A stretch of DNA of 39,613 bases from the NCBI RefSeq assembly GCF_030407455.1, contig NZ_JASDDJ010000028.1, positions 1-39,613 on the forward strand. The letters are read 5' to 3'. Positions 1 to 8,458 of the stretch are shown here, piece after piece (position 1 is the first letter of the stretch; every line of letters begins with the position of its first letter). The notes under the pieces were generated by a model. That model saw nothing but the letters and a program-made list of their open reading frames with translations. It did no database searches and had not been told where the DNA came from. The translations under genes and the position numbers were made by a program. This DNA is from Psychrobacter sp. 5A.1. GTDB lineage: Bacteria > Pseudomonadota > Gammaproteobacteria > Pseudomonadales > Moraxellaceae.

Positions 1-199
1 CATAACCTCAAATATATCATCTTGCTTCGGCTGTCACCCCTCCTTTAATTCCTCAGCATACTTTTTGATACACCACCGTTGTTTTTAATAATTGAACCTT
101 ATGCCATTGTAAAATTCACAGCGTTTATACAACCAGTTTGATGGCTGTATTTGATAGCTTTATTTTAGTGGCATAGCGTTGCATAAATGCGTAGCGACT

Positions 200-242
200 C
201 TAAGGCGCCTCTTCAATTCACTCGATAGTCATCTAAATGGGC
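200..242 (+). repeat. Remnant of the 176-bp MITE-like element (left end)
   Basis: This stretch aligns base for base, with a few substitutions, to the left end of the copy at 23865-24040: terminal CTARGGCG, then TCTTCAATTCA, CGATAGT and ATCTAAATGGG. The similarity stops after about 42 bases and no right end is nearby, so it is a truncated or decayed copy. Confidence 0.6.
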
Positions 243-285
243 GATACCTTAGACCAAGGTTTTTTATTTGGTATTGCATACAATT

Positions 286-315
286 AAGGCTGAGCACAAT
301 TATATGCTCAGCCTC
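286..315 (-). terminator. Hairpin 3' of the S49 peptidase gene
   Basis: A perfect 9-bp stem (GGCTGAGCA at 288-296 with TGCTCAGCC at 305-313) around an 8-nt loop lies about 40 bases beyond the minus-strand stop codon. The T-tract on the minus strand is poor (CTTAATTG), so termination may be weak or may depend on other factors. Confidence 0.45.
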
Positions 316-351
316 AACAATCATACACATTATATCTAAAACATAAAACGC

Positions 352-1404
352 TTAACGCATCTGCGTATTACCACTTTCTTGCGGTAACACATCAAGACTG
401 ACGCTAGAGCCAATGCCTGCACCCAGTTGTACGGCAAAACGGTCCATAAACATTTGGAACGGATCGGTTGGGCTATAGCTAATCACCGTCTCAAGGTCTA
501 GTTGCTTACTTAGGCTTGTAATACTGCCTTTTTTGTCTGCCAAACCCAGTTCGATAGATTGCTCACCTGTCCAAAATAAGCCTGAAAACAGTTTGTTTTG
601 TTCAGGATCTTTCAAACGGTCACCGCGACCTTCTTTGACAGCATTGATGAAATGCTTGTGCGTATTGGCCAATACTTTTTCGACATGTTTTTCTTCATAG
701 TCAGTCAATGGGCGCGATAAGCTCAAGATATCTTTGTATTCACCAGCTGTAATAGTACGGTCTTCCACACCAACTTTGTCCATTAAGCCTTTGATATTAT
801 AGCTTGGCATAATGACGCCGATAGAGCCAACCAAACTTGATGGATTGACATAAATCTCATCTGCTGCAGACGCAATATAGTAAGCACCAGAAGCACCAAT
901 ATCACCGATGACAGCATACAGCTTTTTGTCTGGATACTCTTTGCGCAGCTCCATCATAGTCTGCCAGATTTCATCAGACTGTACAGGTGAGCCACCAGGT
1001 GAGTTAATGTCCAATGCCACCGCTTTTGAGTTACTGTTCGCAAAAGCATCTCTCAAAGCTTCATTGACATCATACGCATTGGCCACATCGTCACTACTGA
1101 TGACGCCTTGTAGCTCAACCACTGCCAAATGCGGATCACTGGTATCCACTGCATCCATACCAGTTGGCGCACTGCTGCAGCCACGACCAAGGGTCAAAAA
1201 TATCAATAAGATATAACCAAAGGTCAATAATTTAAAAAAGATACTCCAGCGACGGGCGCGGCGCTGCTCGACCACACTCGCCAATAACGTGTTTTCCAGC
1301 ACCTTCCATTCTCGTCCAGTCGGCGGGCTTGGTTGCTGCATTTGCGTTGGCTGATTTGCCGAATTATCAGGACGTTTGTTAGGGTCTGGTGGCCAGTTGG
1401 GCAT
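352..1404 (-). CDS. sppA: S49 family signal peptide peptidase (SppA-type), 350 aa
   Basis: This is a membrane-anchored serine protease of the S49 family, which degrades cleaved signal peptides and other membrane-embedded peptides. A proline-rich cytoplasmic N-terminus (1-50) precedes one membrane segment (about 53-72). The protease domain follows: SPGG (135-138), the catalytic serine S172 in GASGAYY, and SLVGSIGV. The general base is K224 in GEYKD; the 52-residue Ser-Lys spacing is that of the short, single-domain (Bacillus-type) SppA. At 350 residues it is this short form rather than the 618-residue E. coli duplication. The ATG at 1404 is preceded by TAGGA at a normal distance. The gene stands alone on the minus strand. 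Function is assigned from the visible catalytic dyad and family similarity; the natural substrates are not shown. Confidence 0.93.
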   Translation of the reverse strand: MPNWPPDPNKRPDNSANQPTQMQQPSPPTGREWKVLENTLLASVVEQRRARRWSIFFKLLTFGYILLIFLTLGRGCSSAPTGMDAVDTSDPHLAVVELQGVISSDDVANAYDVNEALRDAFANSNSKAVALDINSPGGSPVQSDEIWQTMMELRKEYPDKKLYAVIGDIGASGAYYIASAADEIYVNPSSLVGSIGVIMPSYNIKGLMDKVGVEDRTITAGEYKDILSLSRPLTDYEEKHVEKVLANTHKHFINAVKEGRGDRLKDPEQNKLFSGLFWTGEQSIELGLADKKGSITSLSKQLDLETVISYSPTDPFQMFMDRFAVQLGAGIGSSVSLDVLPQESGNTQMR

Positions 1405-1428
1405 ATAACTTCCTAAGTTAGAAACAAT

Positions 1429-1604
1429 CTAGGGTGTGTCATCATTTAGATGGTGGGGCTTAACATGAGAAAAATTGCAGCCAAACAAGGAAGAACTCGC
1501 TGTAAATATGAACATATTGACAAGATTTCTGACGATGTTTGACAAAATTTAGCCATTTTAAGGCCACAAAATGTATCCATATGCTAATTGATGACACGCC
1601 CTAG
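1429..1604 (-). mobile_element. 176-bp MITE-like element, copy 1
   Basis: The ends are 16-bp inverted repeats (CTAGGGTGTGTCATCA at 1429-1444 and TGATGACACGCCCTAG at 1589-1604) with one mismatch. It has no coding capacity. Its reverse complement aligns over most of its length with the element at 23865-24040, including the shared core AAAATGGCTAAAT, TTCCTTGTTTG and CTGCAATTT, and the two are exactly the same length. The flanking CTAG on both sides would fit a YTAR target duplication of the kind made by some IS5-family transposases. That parentage is an inference, because no transposase is in the window. It fills the gap between the peptidase gene and comEC. Confidence 0.8.
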
Positions 1605-1765
1605 AACAATAAAATGAGGCGGTCTATAAATACAGTTGGAAGCAAATATCTGCTTACTGTATCCATTACCTGTATTAATAAGCTGCTAAGTATGGTGGTA
1701 TTTCGATGATGGTTCAATAGTATAACTGTGAAATATCACTATATTGTAACGCTCATAAGATAGGC

Positions 1766-4672
1766 TTATTTTAGCGATAAGGCTATTTCCAAAGGTTTAT
1801 CATCATAAGTCATGATTTCATGAACCTTTTGACGGCTTATCATATCAGAAGTCATCCGTGACGTGCTATGACCAAGCCATGTTGTATTTTTGAATATCAT
1901 ACTCTCATTTGGCGCTTCAGCTGGGCATAATAATGACCACATCTGCCAGACGCGTTGATGAGTATCAGTATCCAGAATGAGACGTGACTGGGTGGACGCT
2001 GTCTGACTGGCAGCTAACGGATTATTTACTCTCTGGGTTTGGAGACTTGCAGGTAACGATGCTAGTGGATCAGCCGCATTGTACCTTAGTATTCGTATGG
2101 GTAAGCGGCTATCAATCGCAATCGTACAGTCCCAAACGCTGATATCGCCTATTTCCGTCCAACCTGTCATGGCCTGTATTGACAAACCATCGTTAGCCAA
2201 CTGCCACATTTTTCCTTGCTCGCAACGTTGGGCACTGATAGTGGGCGTATCTTTAGATTGACGGATTATTTTATCGGCTCGCTGAGATGCAGACCAACGA
2301 TCAGAGCGCCCTGCTTGCCAATATTGACTGATAGGTAATCGCTCATTTAGCTGTGCAACGGTCATTGGTAGTAATTCAGAACCTTTAAAATGAGCAGCAA
2401 CACGCTGCCTGTCAGAAACTAGTGTGTCAGTCAGTCCAGCACTGCTGCTCTGCACAATAATGCCCTCTAACTTATCAATCGATAAACTGCCCAGTTGCTG
2501 CTCTAGTATGGCCGACAGTTTATCCGCTGTCAGATTGCTTGGCTTGGTTCGTGCTGAGATTGCTCTATGATCAGCTAAGTACAACCAGCTGGTACTTTCA
2601 TTCTTTACTGTAGGATACTGCAACAAGGCCGCCGTTATATAGGAGTCGCTTGTTGGCAAAATATATAAGGTCGGTACCGTGACGAATGACTGCTGATTGG
2701 CATACACCGCCATCATCAGTAACGTCAATGGTGGCAGCGCCAGCCAGCGACTGAGCAAACCTCGTGGTAACAGCCAAGGCAATATTCCTAATAACGCCAT
2801 CGACAATATCGCTATATTGACTGGTGTATAGAGCCACGCCTCCGATAGCGCTGGCAATGACGTCAGCCAAGCCATTAAATCATGCAAATTACCAACGATC
2901 GTACTGATAACCATCCAAATGGTATCCGCAATGCTCGGCACCAGAAGGTAACACAGCCCGGCTAATAGATTGAGCGGTACAATCACCCAACCAAATAATC
3001 CAATAGCAAATAAATTAATAAAAATGCCCCATAGTGATGCCTTGCCAAATAAGAGCAACGTAACAGGGAGTAAGGTCAAAAATAGCCAAAACTGTAGTTT
3101 GAACACCCGCTTGCCCATTTGCCAAGCACGGCTAGACAGCGTATTACTGATGCGAATATGCGGTTTGCCATCGTATGCAGATGTGGAGGCAGTAGCCTGA
3201 TGCTGATACGATGTATCGTCATACTTGAGCAATAGCGCCACTGCGATAAAGGACAACCAATATCCTGCCTGCCATAATACATAAGGGTCGCGCCACGCCA
3301 TCAACACAGCCAATGCTAACAACACACGCATGGTACTGATAGGGAGTAATGTCAATCTGACTAAGCCAATGGCCAATAACATCCAAGCAGTACGAGCCGC
3401 GGGCACATCAAAACCCGTAAACAATGCATAAATAAAAGCGGCACCAATCATCACCCACCAACGCACTTGCCAGCGCGGAATACGTCGATAAATCGCTGGA
3501 TAGTTACGATCAAACAGTAGCACGACTGTACCTGCCAGCACGATGGCTAAAAACAATACATGCGTGCCTGAGATAGCCAGCAAGTGCGAAATGCCCGCGA
3601 GTTGATATAGATTCTTAGTATCTCGATTGATTAAGCTACGGTCACCCGTGAGTAGGCTCAATGTGACCGCTTTTGCTTGTTGCTCTGCTGTCGTCTGTGC
3701 TGACCAATCTCTATAAAAATGCTGCCGTAATTGCCACCGTCCTTGATCAATACGAGTACGAAAGCGTTGAAGGTATGCGTCAGAAGTCAGCGTTTGCCTT
3801 GAATATATTTCATTGCCGATTTCGTTACTACTTATCACTGATGGACTGACAGCCAATATATTGGCGACACCGTCAATATGCCGACCTCGTAACCAGCGGT
3901 AACTATCAAAACCAGACGGGTTATTTAACGCTTGCTTGGAGGTGGCCAATGGTGCCAGTGCCAAGCTCATGAATAGTTCATCGCCAGGCTGTAGATGGTT
4001 CAAAGATGAGAGCTGGTTGTCATTGGCAGATTTTTTTGGATAAGCATTGAGTAATATTCGGTGTTCATGTTCGTGTTTAATATCGCTAATATTATCTGTA
4101 TCAGAGCGATTATTGTAGTTTTCGCTTAGGCTATTTTTATCGATTTCTAAGTAATTGGCTGTTGTAATGGCCAAATCTTGGGGCGTTAACTCAGCGACTA
4201 ATGGCGATATGTGCGTTACGACTGCCACTTGCCGATAGCCACTACCTGTGGCAGCATCATAAACACTGTCACTTAACCCTTCGATGCGCACGAGCGCTTG
4301 CACTCTTGTTGCGTCAGTAACTTTGGTGGTTTCTGCTTGTTGGTGAGCAACCAAAGCCTGTAACGTACTACCTATCACCAATATAATGGCAAATATGGCG
4401 AAGACTAAGTGCTTAATAATGCGAAGGGGGAATTGAGTCTTATAAAGTGAGCTATCAACGTGGGTTTTATCAGTACTGTGACGGTTTATCGAGGGTATAT
4501 TCAATTGAGCAATTGCAAACAGAATAGTAGCAAACACGATGAGCGCCAGAGATAGACCAGAAACACTGACGATATCTATTACAGATAGGTTAATGGGCAC
4601 TGCCACATTGTCTGCGACTGCCAAAACGCCCATCATAACAATCATTATTAGGCTACCAATCAACCAGTACAC
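1766..4672 (-). CDS. comEC: DNA internalization protein ComEC/Rec2 with degenerate C-terminal domain
   Basis: This is the inner-membrane channel for uptake of single-stranded DNA during natural transformation. Hydrophobic segments at the N-terminus are followed by an OB-like soluble region (about 110-300). The competence-domain signature lies near 335-380 (LLTGDRSLI, then LAISGTHVLFLAI), followed by about eight membrane segments. The last 280 residues occupy the place of the metallo-beta-lactamase-like domain, but I see neither DVGQGD nor the HxHxDH metal motif. The equivalent stretch reads IIVQSSSAGLTD, so nuclease activity from this domain is unlikely. Start choice: the longest frame opens with GTG at 4678, directly abutting AGGAG. 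A second GTG at 4672 has the same AGGAG at 6-nt spacing and is preferred (968 aa). The gene is transcribed divergently from the DUF2062 gene. Confidence 0.9.
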   Translation of the reverse strand: MYWLIGSLIMIVMMGVLAVADNVAVPINLSVIDIVSVSGLSLALIVFATILFAIAQLNIPSINRHSTDKTHVDSSLYKTQFPLRIIKHLVFAIFAIILVIGSTLQALVAHQQAETTKVTDATRVQALVRIEGLSDSVYDAATGSGYRQVAVVTHISPLVAELTPQDLAITTANYLEIDKNSLSENYNNRSDTDNISDIKHEHEHRILLNAYPKKSANDNQLSSLNHLQPGDELFMSLALAPLATSKQALNNPSGFDSYRWLRGRHIDGVANILAVSPSVISSNEIGNEIYSRQTLTSDAYLQRFRTRIDQGRWQLRQHFYRDWSAQTTAEQQAKAVTLSLLTGDRSLINRDTKNLYQLAGISHLLAISGTHVLFLAIVLAGTVVLLFDRNYPAIYRRIPRWQVRWWVMIGAAFIYALFTGFDVPAARTAWMLLAIGLVRLTLLPISTMRVLLALAVLMAWRDPYVLWQAGYWLSFIAVALLLKYDDTSYQHQATASTSAYDGKPHIRISNTLSSRAWQMGKRVFKLQFWLFLTLLPVTLLLFGKASLWGIFINLFAIGLFGWVIVPLNLLAGLCYLLVPSIADTIWMVISTIVGNLHDLMAWLTSLPALSEAWLYTPVNIAILSMALLGILPWLLPRGLLSRWLALPPLTLLMMAVYANQQSFVTVPTLYILPTSDSYITAALLQYPTVKNESTSWLYLADHRAISARTKPSNLTADKLSAILEQQLGSLSIDKLEGIIVQSSSAGLTDTLVSDRQRVAAHFKGSELLPMTVAQLNERLPISQYWQAGRSDRWSASQRADKIIRQSKDTPTISAQRCEQGKMWQLANDGLSIQAMTGWTEIGDISVWDCTIAIDSRLPIRILRYNAADPLASLPASLQTQRVNNPLAASQTASTQSRLILDTDTHQRVWQMWSLLCPAEAPNESMIFKNTTWLGHSTSRMTSDMISRQKVHEIMTYDDKPLEIALSLK

Positions 4673-4916
4673 CAGCACTCCTTGCTTGATGACTTAAATA
4701 CTATTCAACTAAATAGAGTAATTTACCATCGTAAATGACACGTGATGCAATAGCATTTATATTTATATTACCCTATACTGAGGCAGCGTATTAAGGTGAT
4801 CACTATCTGACATCACCATTCTGTGTGTTCTTACCTCTATCTTATTCACAATATTACTCTATACCAGCCTATCAATACAATTGAGCGGACTGTAGTTAAT
4901 GATGAAAGGCGATCCT

Positions 4917-5492
4917 GTGCCCAAAAAACGTCTAAAAGACCTGCTGCCTACACCAGAAAAAATCTTAGAAAGTCGCACTTTAAAGCTGTTCGCACCGCAT
5001 TTGGCTGATCCAAGATTGTGGCATTTCAATCGACATAGCCTAAATAAAGCGGTCTATATCGGTGTACTAAGTGCTTTTTTTCCACTGCCAGGACAGATGT
5101 TACTGGCGCTAATTGGCTCGCTTATTTTTCGAGCCAATGTCCCTATGGCACTTGGTTTGACATGGATTACCAACCCACTAACCAGCCTGCCTATCTTTTA
5201 TGCTGGGTATTATATCGGTGCAGAAATTATTGATGTACCCATGATCAGTTTGCGATTTATTGGCAGAATGATTGCGGATTTTAGCTTGTGGGCGTTATCA
5301 GATGGTGCCAACCCGTTCATTACTTATCGCGGGACGGTATCCCTGGCCGCATTTTGTATAGGACTGACGATCTTAGCGGTTGTGACCAGTATTATTTGCG
5401 GACTGGCCTTTAAGGCCATTTGGCGTTATAAAACCGTCGTCAGCTGGCAAAAACGCCAGCAAAAACCTTCTGACAAATCAACCAAACCTTGA
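4917..5492 (+). CDS. DUF2062 domain membrane protein
   Basis: This is a small inner-membrane protein of the DUF2062 family, whose function is not established. The N-terminus is basic (PKKRLKDLLPTPEKI). The family core follows: a segment with FFPLPGQM and ALIGS, then a second hydrophobic stretch with the typical ITNPLT motif, and a final membrane helix near the C-terminus before a Lys/Gln-rich tail. Start choice: ATG codons at 4899 and 4902 have no clear ribosome-binding site. GTG at 4917 has AAAGG upstream at a good distance and gives an N-terminus like other family members (Met-Pro-Lys-Lys), so it is used here. The longer form would add six residues. It is divergent from comEC, with about 240 bases between them. 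Confidence 0.82.
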   Translation: MPKKRLKDLLPTPEKILESRTLKLFAPHLADPRLWHFNRHSLNKAVYIGVLSAFFPLPGQMLLALIGSLIFRANVPMALGLTWITNPLTSLPIFYAGYYIGAEIIDVPMISLRFIGRMIADFSLWALSDGANPFITYRGTVSLAAFCIGLTILAVVTSIICGLAFKAIWRYKTVVSWQKRQQKPSDKSTKP

Positions 5493-5578
5493 TGCGGTTT
5501 TACTTTCTTAAACAGCATCAAGATTTAGTTGGTCAAAGACTGAGTTAATCAAAAGCTTGGTTGGTCAATTGATACCGT

Positions 5579-5884
5579 TCATTCTTCTTTATTTTTATCT
5601 ATAGCGGCCAAAATCTTGTCGGAAAAATGGCTGTCCATCGGTACGATCTCAAGGACTTCTTCATTTTTGAGCAATGTATAGCGTTTGCCTGTCGCACTGT
5701 CCTGAACCTTTAAATCGTAATCCACCCCAGCCAAAGTGATCGCGTCAAACACGGATGTCAGCAAATCCGTTTGCGCCTGTCTATCTAGAGTCTCAAACAA
5801 GCTTGGATCGATATAGGGTTTTAGTGGCTCATTGCCTTCTTCAGCACTGCCAAAAGCGGCAATTGGGTTGTCGTCTTTATTCAT
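5579..5884 (-). CDS. Conserved small acidic protein of unknown function, 101 aa
   Basis: I do not recognise a named family. The product is a soluble, acidic protein with no signal peptide or membrane segment. Its middle (LFETLDRQAQTDLLTSVFDAI) is probably helical, and the next part (VDYDLKVQDSATGKRYTLL) probably forms beta strands. The reading frame extends upstream to an ATG at 5938. The start at 5884 (MNKDDNPI) is chosen because AAGGA lies 8 nt before it, whereas the upstream ATG lacks such a site and the intermediate ATG at 5893 overlaps the AAGGA. The gene lies on the same strand downstream of lolD with about 170 bases between, so it could be read through from the lol genes, but nothing ties it functionally to them. 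Confidence 0.7.
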   Translation of the reverse strand: MNKDDNPIAAFGSAEEGNEPLKPYIDPSLFETLDRQAQTDLLTSVFDAITLAGVDYDLKVQDSATGKRYTLLKNEEVLEIVPMDSHFSDKILAAIDKNKEE

Positions 5885-6053
5885 TATACGCATCCTTATA
5901 AAATAGCCACCGCGGCTGGCTGGCAACCGCTTAGTCATTTACTTCTACGATGTTATTTTTAATAGCACAACTATAAGTCTTCAACATAACAGCCATGACA
6001 AGCGCCAATATTAAGGCGTTTCAGGCAGCTCTTTGACCTCATACTTAACACTC

Positions 6054-6734
6054 TTAATACTGTTCCCAATGACCATTACGTAGCAACAACTGACGGTCAG
6101 CAAGGGCCGCCAAATTGCGATCATGGGTCACCATAAGTAGCGCCGTTTGCATGGTGCTTTGTAATTCTGACAACAGTCCAAAGACGCTTTGCGCATTGTC
6201 GTAATCCAAGTTACCCGTTGGCTCATCTGCCAAAATAAGCGACGGCTTAGTGACTAATGCACGCGCAATCGCTACTCGCTGCCGCTCACCACCTGATAAC
6301 TCACCAGGTCTATGCATCAGACGATGCTCTAGACCGACACTTTCTAAAATATCAATCGCTTGTTGACGTGCTTCAGTCGTCGATACTTTTGGACGCATCA
6401 GTAACGGCATGGCAACGTTTTCAACGGCGGTAAACTCGGCCAACAAATGGTGAAACTGGTAGATAAAACCCAAGTGCTTATTACGCATTGCACCGCGTTC
6501 AGTCTCATTCATACTGTTCAATAGCTGACCATGTAACCAGACCTCACCGCTGGTTGGCGTATCGAGGCCACCCAGCAAATGTAGCAAGGTGCTTTTTCCT
6601 GACCCACTGGTTCCAACGATAGCGATGCGCTCACCCGCATGAACTGTCAGATCAAGGCCCGTCAATACTTGCGTACTGACCGCGCCTTCATCATATATCT
6701 TATTGATATTGGTCGCCTCTAAAATGGCAGACAT
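6054..6734 (-). CDS. lolD: Lipoprotein-releasing ABC transporter ATP-binding protein LolD
   Basis: This is the ATPase of the Lol complex, which extracts mature lipoproteins from the inner membrane and hands them to the periplasmic carrier LolA. All nucleotide-binding motifs are intact: Walker [10 protein letters not shown] (41-49), Q-loop Gln near 93, signature LSGGERQR (146-153), Walker B LILADEP (167-172) and the switch His in MVTHD. The length (226 aa) is normal for LolD, and the [22 protein letters not shown] stretch is typical of the LolD/MacB branch. The start ATG has AAAGGAAG upstream. It lies 44 bases downstream of the permease gene on the same strand, almost certainly in one operon. 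Confidence 0.95.
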   Translation of the reverse strand: MSAILEATNINKIYDEGAVSTQVLTGLDLTVHAGERIAIVGTSGSGKSTLLHLLGGLDTPTSGEVWLHGQLLNSMNETERGAMRNKHLGFIYQFHHLLAEFTAVENVAMPLLMRPKVSTTEARQQAIDILESVGLEHRLMHRPGELSGGERQRVAIARALVTKPSLILADEPTGNLDYDNAQSVFGLLSELQSTMQTALLMVTHDRNLAALADRQLLLRNGHWEQY

Positions 6735-6778
6735 AACGCTTCCTTTATTTTATTTATTTCGGTATTGATATGTTTGGA

Positions 6779-8014
6779 TTACTCATAGCGTAACGTTTGA
6801 GCAGGCTGAATCTTCGCCGCTCGACGTGCTGGATAAATCGTTGCCAAAAAGCTCAGTACAAACGATGCACCTGTGATTAATAACACATCTAGCAAACGCA
6901 ACTGTGATGGCAAGTAATTGACAAAATAAGCATCAAACAAGTTCAGGCCAAAGGCTTGGTTAATAAAGCCTAAAATATCACTGACCGTGAGCGCAAATAT
7001 CACGCCCAGTATCGTACCAGCGATAGTACCGATCACACCGATGACCACACCCTGAACCATAAAGACCTGAGTAATCAAACGAGGAGACGCGCCAAAGGTT
7101 TTTAAAATCGCAATATCTGCTTTTTTATCAGTAACCAACATGACCAGACTTGAGACAATATTAAAAGCAGCAACCAAGATAATCAAAAATAGTAATAACC
7201 CGACCATGGCTTTTTCCATTTGAATCGCCCCAAATAGATTACCATGTGTCTGCGTCCAGTCATTCGGATACAGTCTCTCAGGTGCGATCGCAGCTGCCTT
7301 TTGTGAGGCAATTGGCGCCGTAAATATATCGTTAAGCTTCATGCGTACGCCCTGCGCACCCTCTGGCAAACGTAACAGTTTTGCTGCGTCCCCCATTGGA
7401 ATGAACGCCATCAGACTGTCCACTTCTGGGCTAATGGTGAATATGCCTGTCAAGGTGAAACGCTTAAATCGCGGTATCACGCCAGCTGGTGATGGCGACG
7501 CTTCTGGCAATACTAGCGTCACTTTATCCCCTATCTGCAAGCCCAAAGATTGCACCATCTCCTCGCCCAATACGATACTGAAGTCACCACTTTGCAAGGT
7601 ATCGATGCTGCCTTCAACCATATGATCGTTAATGATTGAAACATTTTTTTCGTACTCAGGCTCGACGCCTGTCACCATAATACCTGCGACCTGACCGTTT
7701 GATGTCAGCATCCCTTGCAACTGGATAAAGGGTGCCACAGCAGCCACTTCTGGATCTTCTTTGATTTTATCGGCCAACTGCTTCCAATCACCAATAATTT
7801 CACTTGAGACCACGGTAGCCTGCGGCACCATTCCCAAAATACGGGTTTTTAGTTCACGGTCAAAACCATTCATAACCGATAGCACCGTAATCAATACGGC
7901 AACCCCCAGAGTCAGACCAATCATTGAAATGAGTGATATAAAGGAGATAAAGCCATTACTGCGCTCTGCTCGGGTGTATCGTAAGCCGATAAATAACGCT
8001 AAAGGACGAAACAT
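6779..8014 (-). CDS. Lipoprotein-releasing ABC transporter permease (LolC/E family, possibly LolF-type)
   Basis: This is the membrane subunit of the lipoprotein-release machine, partnered with LolD just downstream. It has the family N-terminus (FIGLRYTRA, then FISFISLISMIGLTLGVAVLITVLSVMNGF with the first membrane helix at about 24-47). A large periplasmic domain follows, then three more helices in the last third and the closing PARRAAKIQPAQTLRYE. The periplasmic part contains SPAGVIPRFKRF, which resembles the LolC Hook that binds LolA. No second permease gene flanks lolD, unlike the lolC-lolD-lolE arrangement, so the protein may act as a homodimer (LolF-type). That is an inference. Start choice: ATG at 8014 with AAAGAG 7 nt upstream; the frame could also start at TTG 8020. 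Confidence 0.9.
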   Translation of the reverse strand: MFRPLALFIGLRYTRAERSNGFISFISLISMIGLTLGVAVLITVLSVMNGFDRELKTRILGMVPQATVVSSEIIGDWKQLADKIKEDPEVAAVAPFIQLQGMLTSNGQVAGIMVTGVEPEYEKNVSIINDHMVEGSIDTLQSGDFSIVLGEEMVQSLGLQIGDKVTLVLPEASPSPAGVIPRFKRFTLTGIFTISPEVDSLMAFIPMGDAAKLLRLPEGAQGVRMKLNDIFTAPIASQKAAAIAPERLYPNDWTQTHGNLFGAIQMEKAMVGLLLFLIILVAAFNIVSSLVMLVTDKKADIAILKTFGASPRLITQVFMVQGVVIGVIGTIAGTILGVIFALTVSDILGFINQAFGLNLFDAYFVNYLPSQLRLLDVLLITGASFVLSFLATIYPARRAAKIQPAQTLRYE

Positions 8015-8458
8015 ATTCAAACTCTTTATCTTATCTACGTGCGACTTTATATAGGTTGCATAACGAGCAGTAGCAAATGCATCACACAGTTGCTACTGCT
8101 CACATATAAATCAAACACAAAAACAGGGTGTCAGACGAGCCAATAACAGCTGTCAAAAGGGAGCTAGTTTGACACAAACTCACTGATATGTGCCAGTCAT
8201 TAGCAACAACTGAGAGTATTTTTTACCAAAAAACTGGGTTTTGTTATTATTTTTTATAGGGGGCTTGCTATTAGCTGTACCAATACCTATATATTATATG
8301 CTAAAGACAATTGTCATTAACCCCTCATTGAGGTTTGTTCACTCTGTACTGACACTATCGCTGACCATCATAAGCCAATTCTTTCAAGTATTGAATGGTA
8401 TATCAGCAAACACAGTATTAGATATACCCCTCACGCTGACTTAATTTTGAGTATTTTC
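8015..8458. other. Intergenic stretch between the lol operon and an unknown gene
   Basis: These 444 bases separate two divergently oriented genes and must contain both promoters. A small palindrome, AGTTTG-ACA-CAAACT, lies at 8166-8180. A hydrophobic open frame at 8241-8444 has only a TTG start and no ribosome-binding site, so I do not call it as a gene. Nothing else is recognisable. Confidence 0.45.

Larger units (their letters stand above)
1..351. other. Intergenic stretch left of the S49 peptidase gene
   Basis: I see no convincing reading frame here. It holds a degenerate left end of the 176-bp MITE-like element (200-242) and a hairpin at 288-313 beside the end of the S49 peptidase gene. 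A weak 5-bp stem followed by a T-run lies at 246-266. The remaining sequence is AT-rich and unassigned, and the window edge may cut off a neighbouring gene. Confidence 0.5.

Noticed and set aside
908..1216. 102-aa frame opposite the S49 peptidase gene
   Set aside because: It is antisense to a gene with intact catalytic motifs and has Ser-rich, shadow-like composition.
8241..8444. Hydrophobic 67-aa open frame upstream of the unknown 324-aa gene
   Set aside because: It begins with TTG, has no ribosome-binding site and lies in an AT-rich spacer where hydrophobic frames arise by chance. It ends just before the next start, so a leader peptide cannot be excluded.
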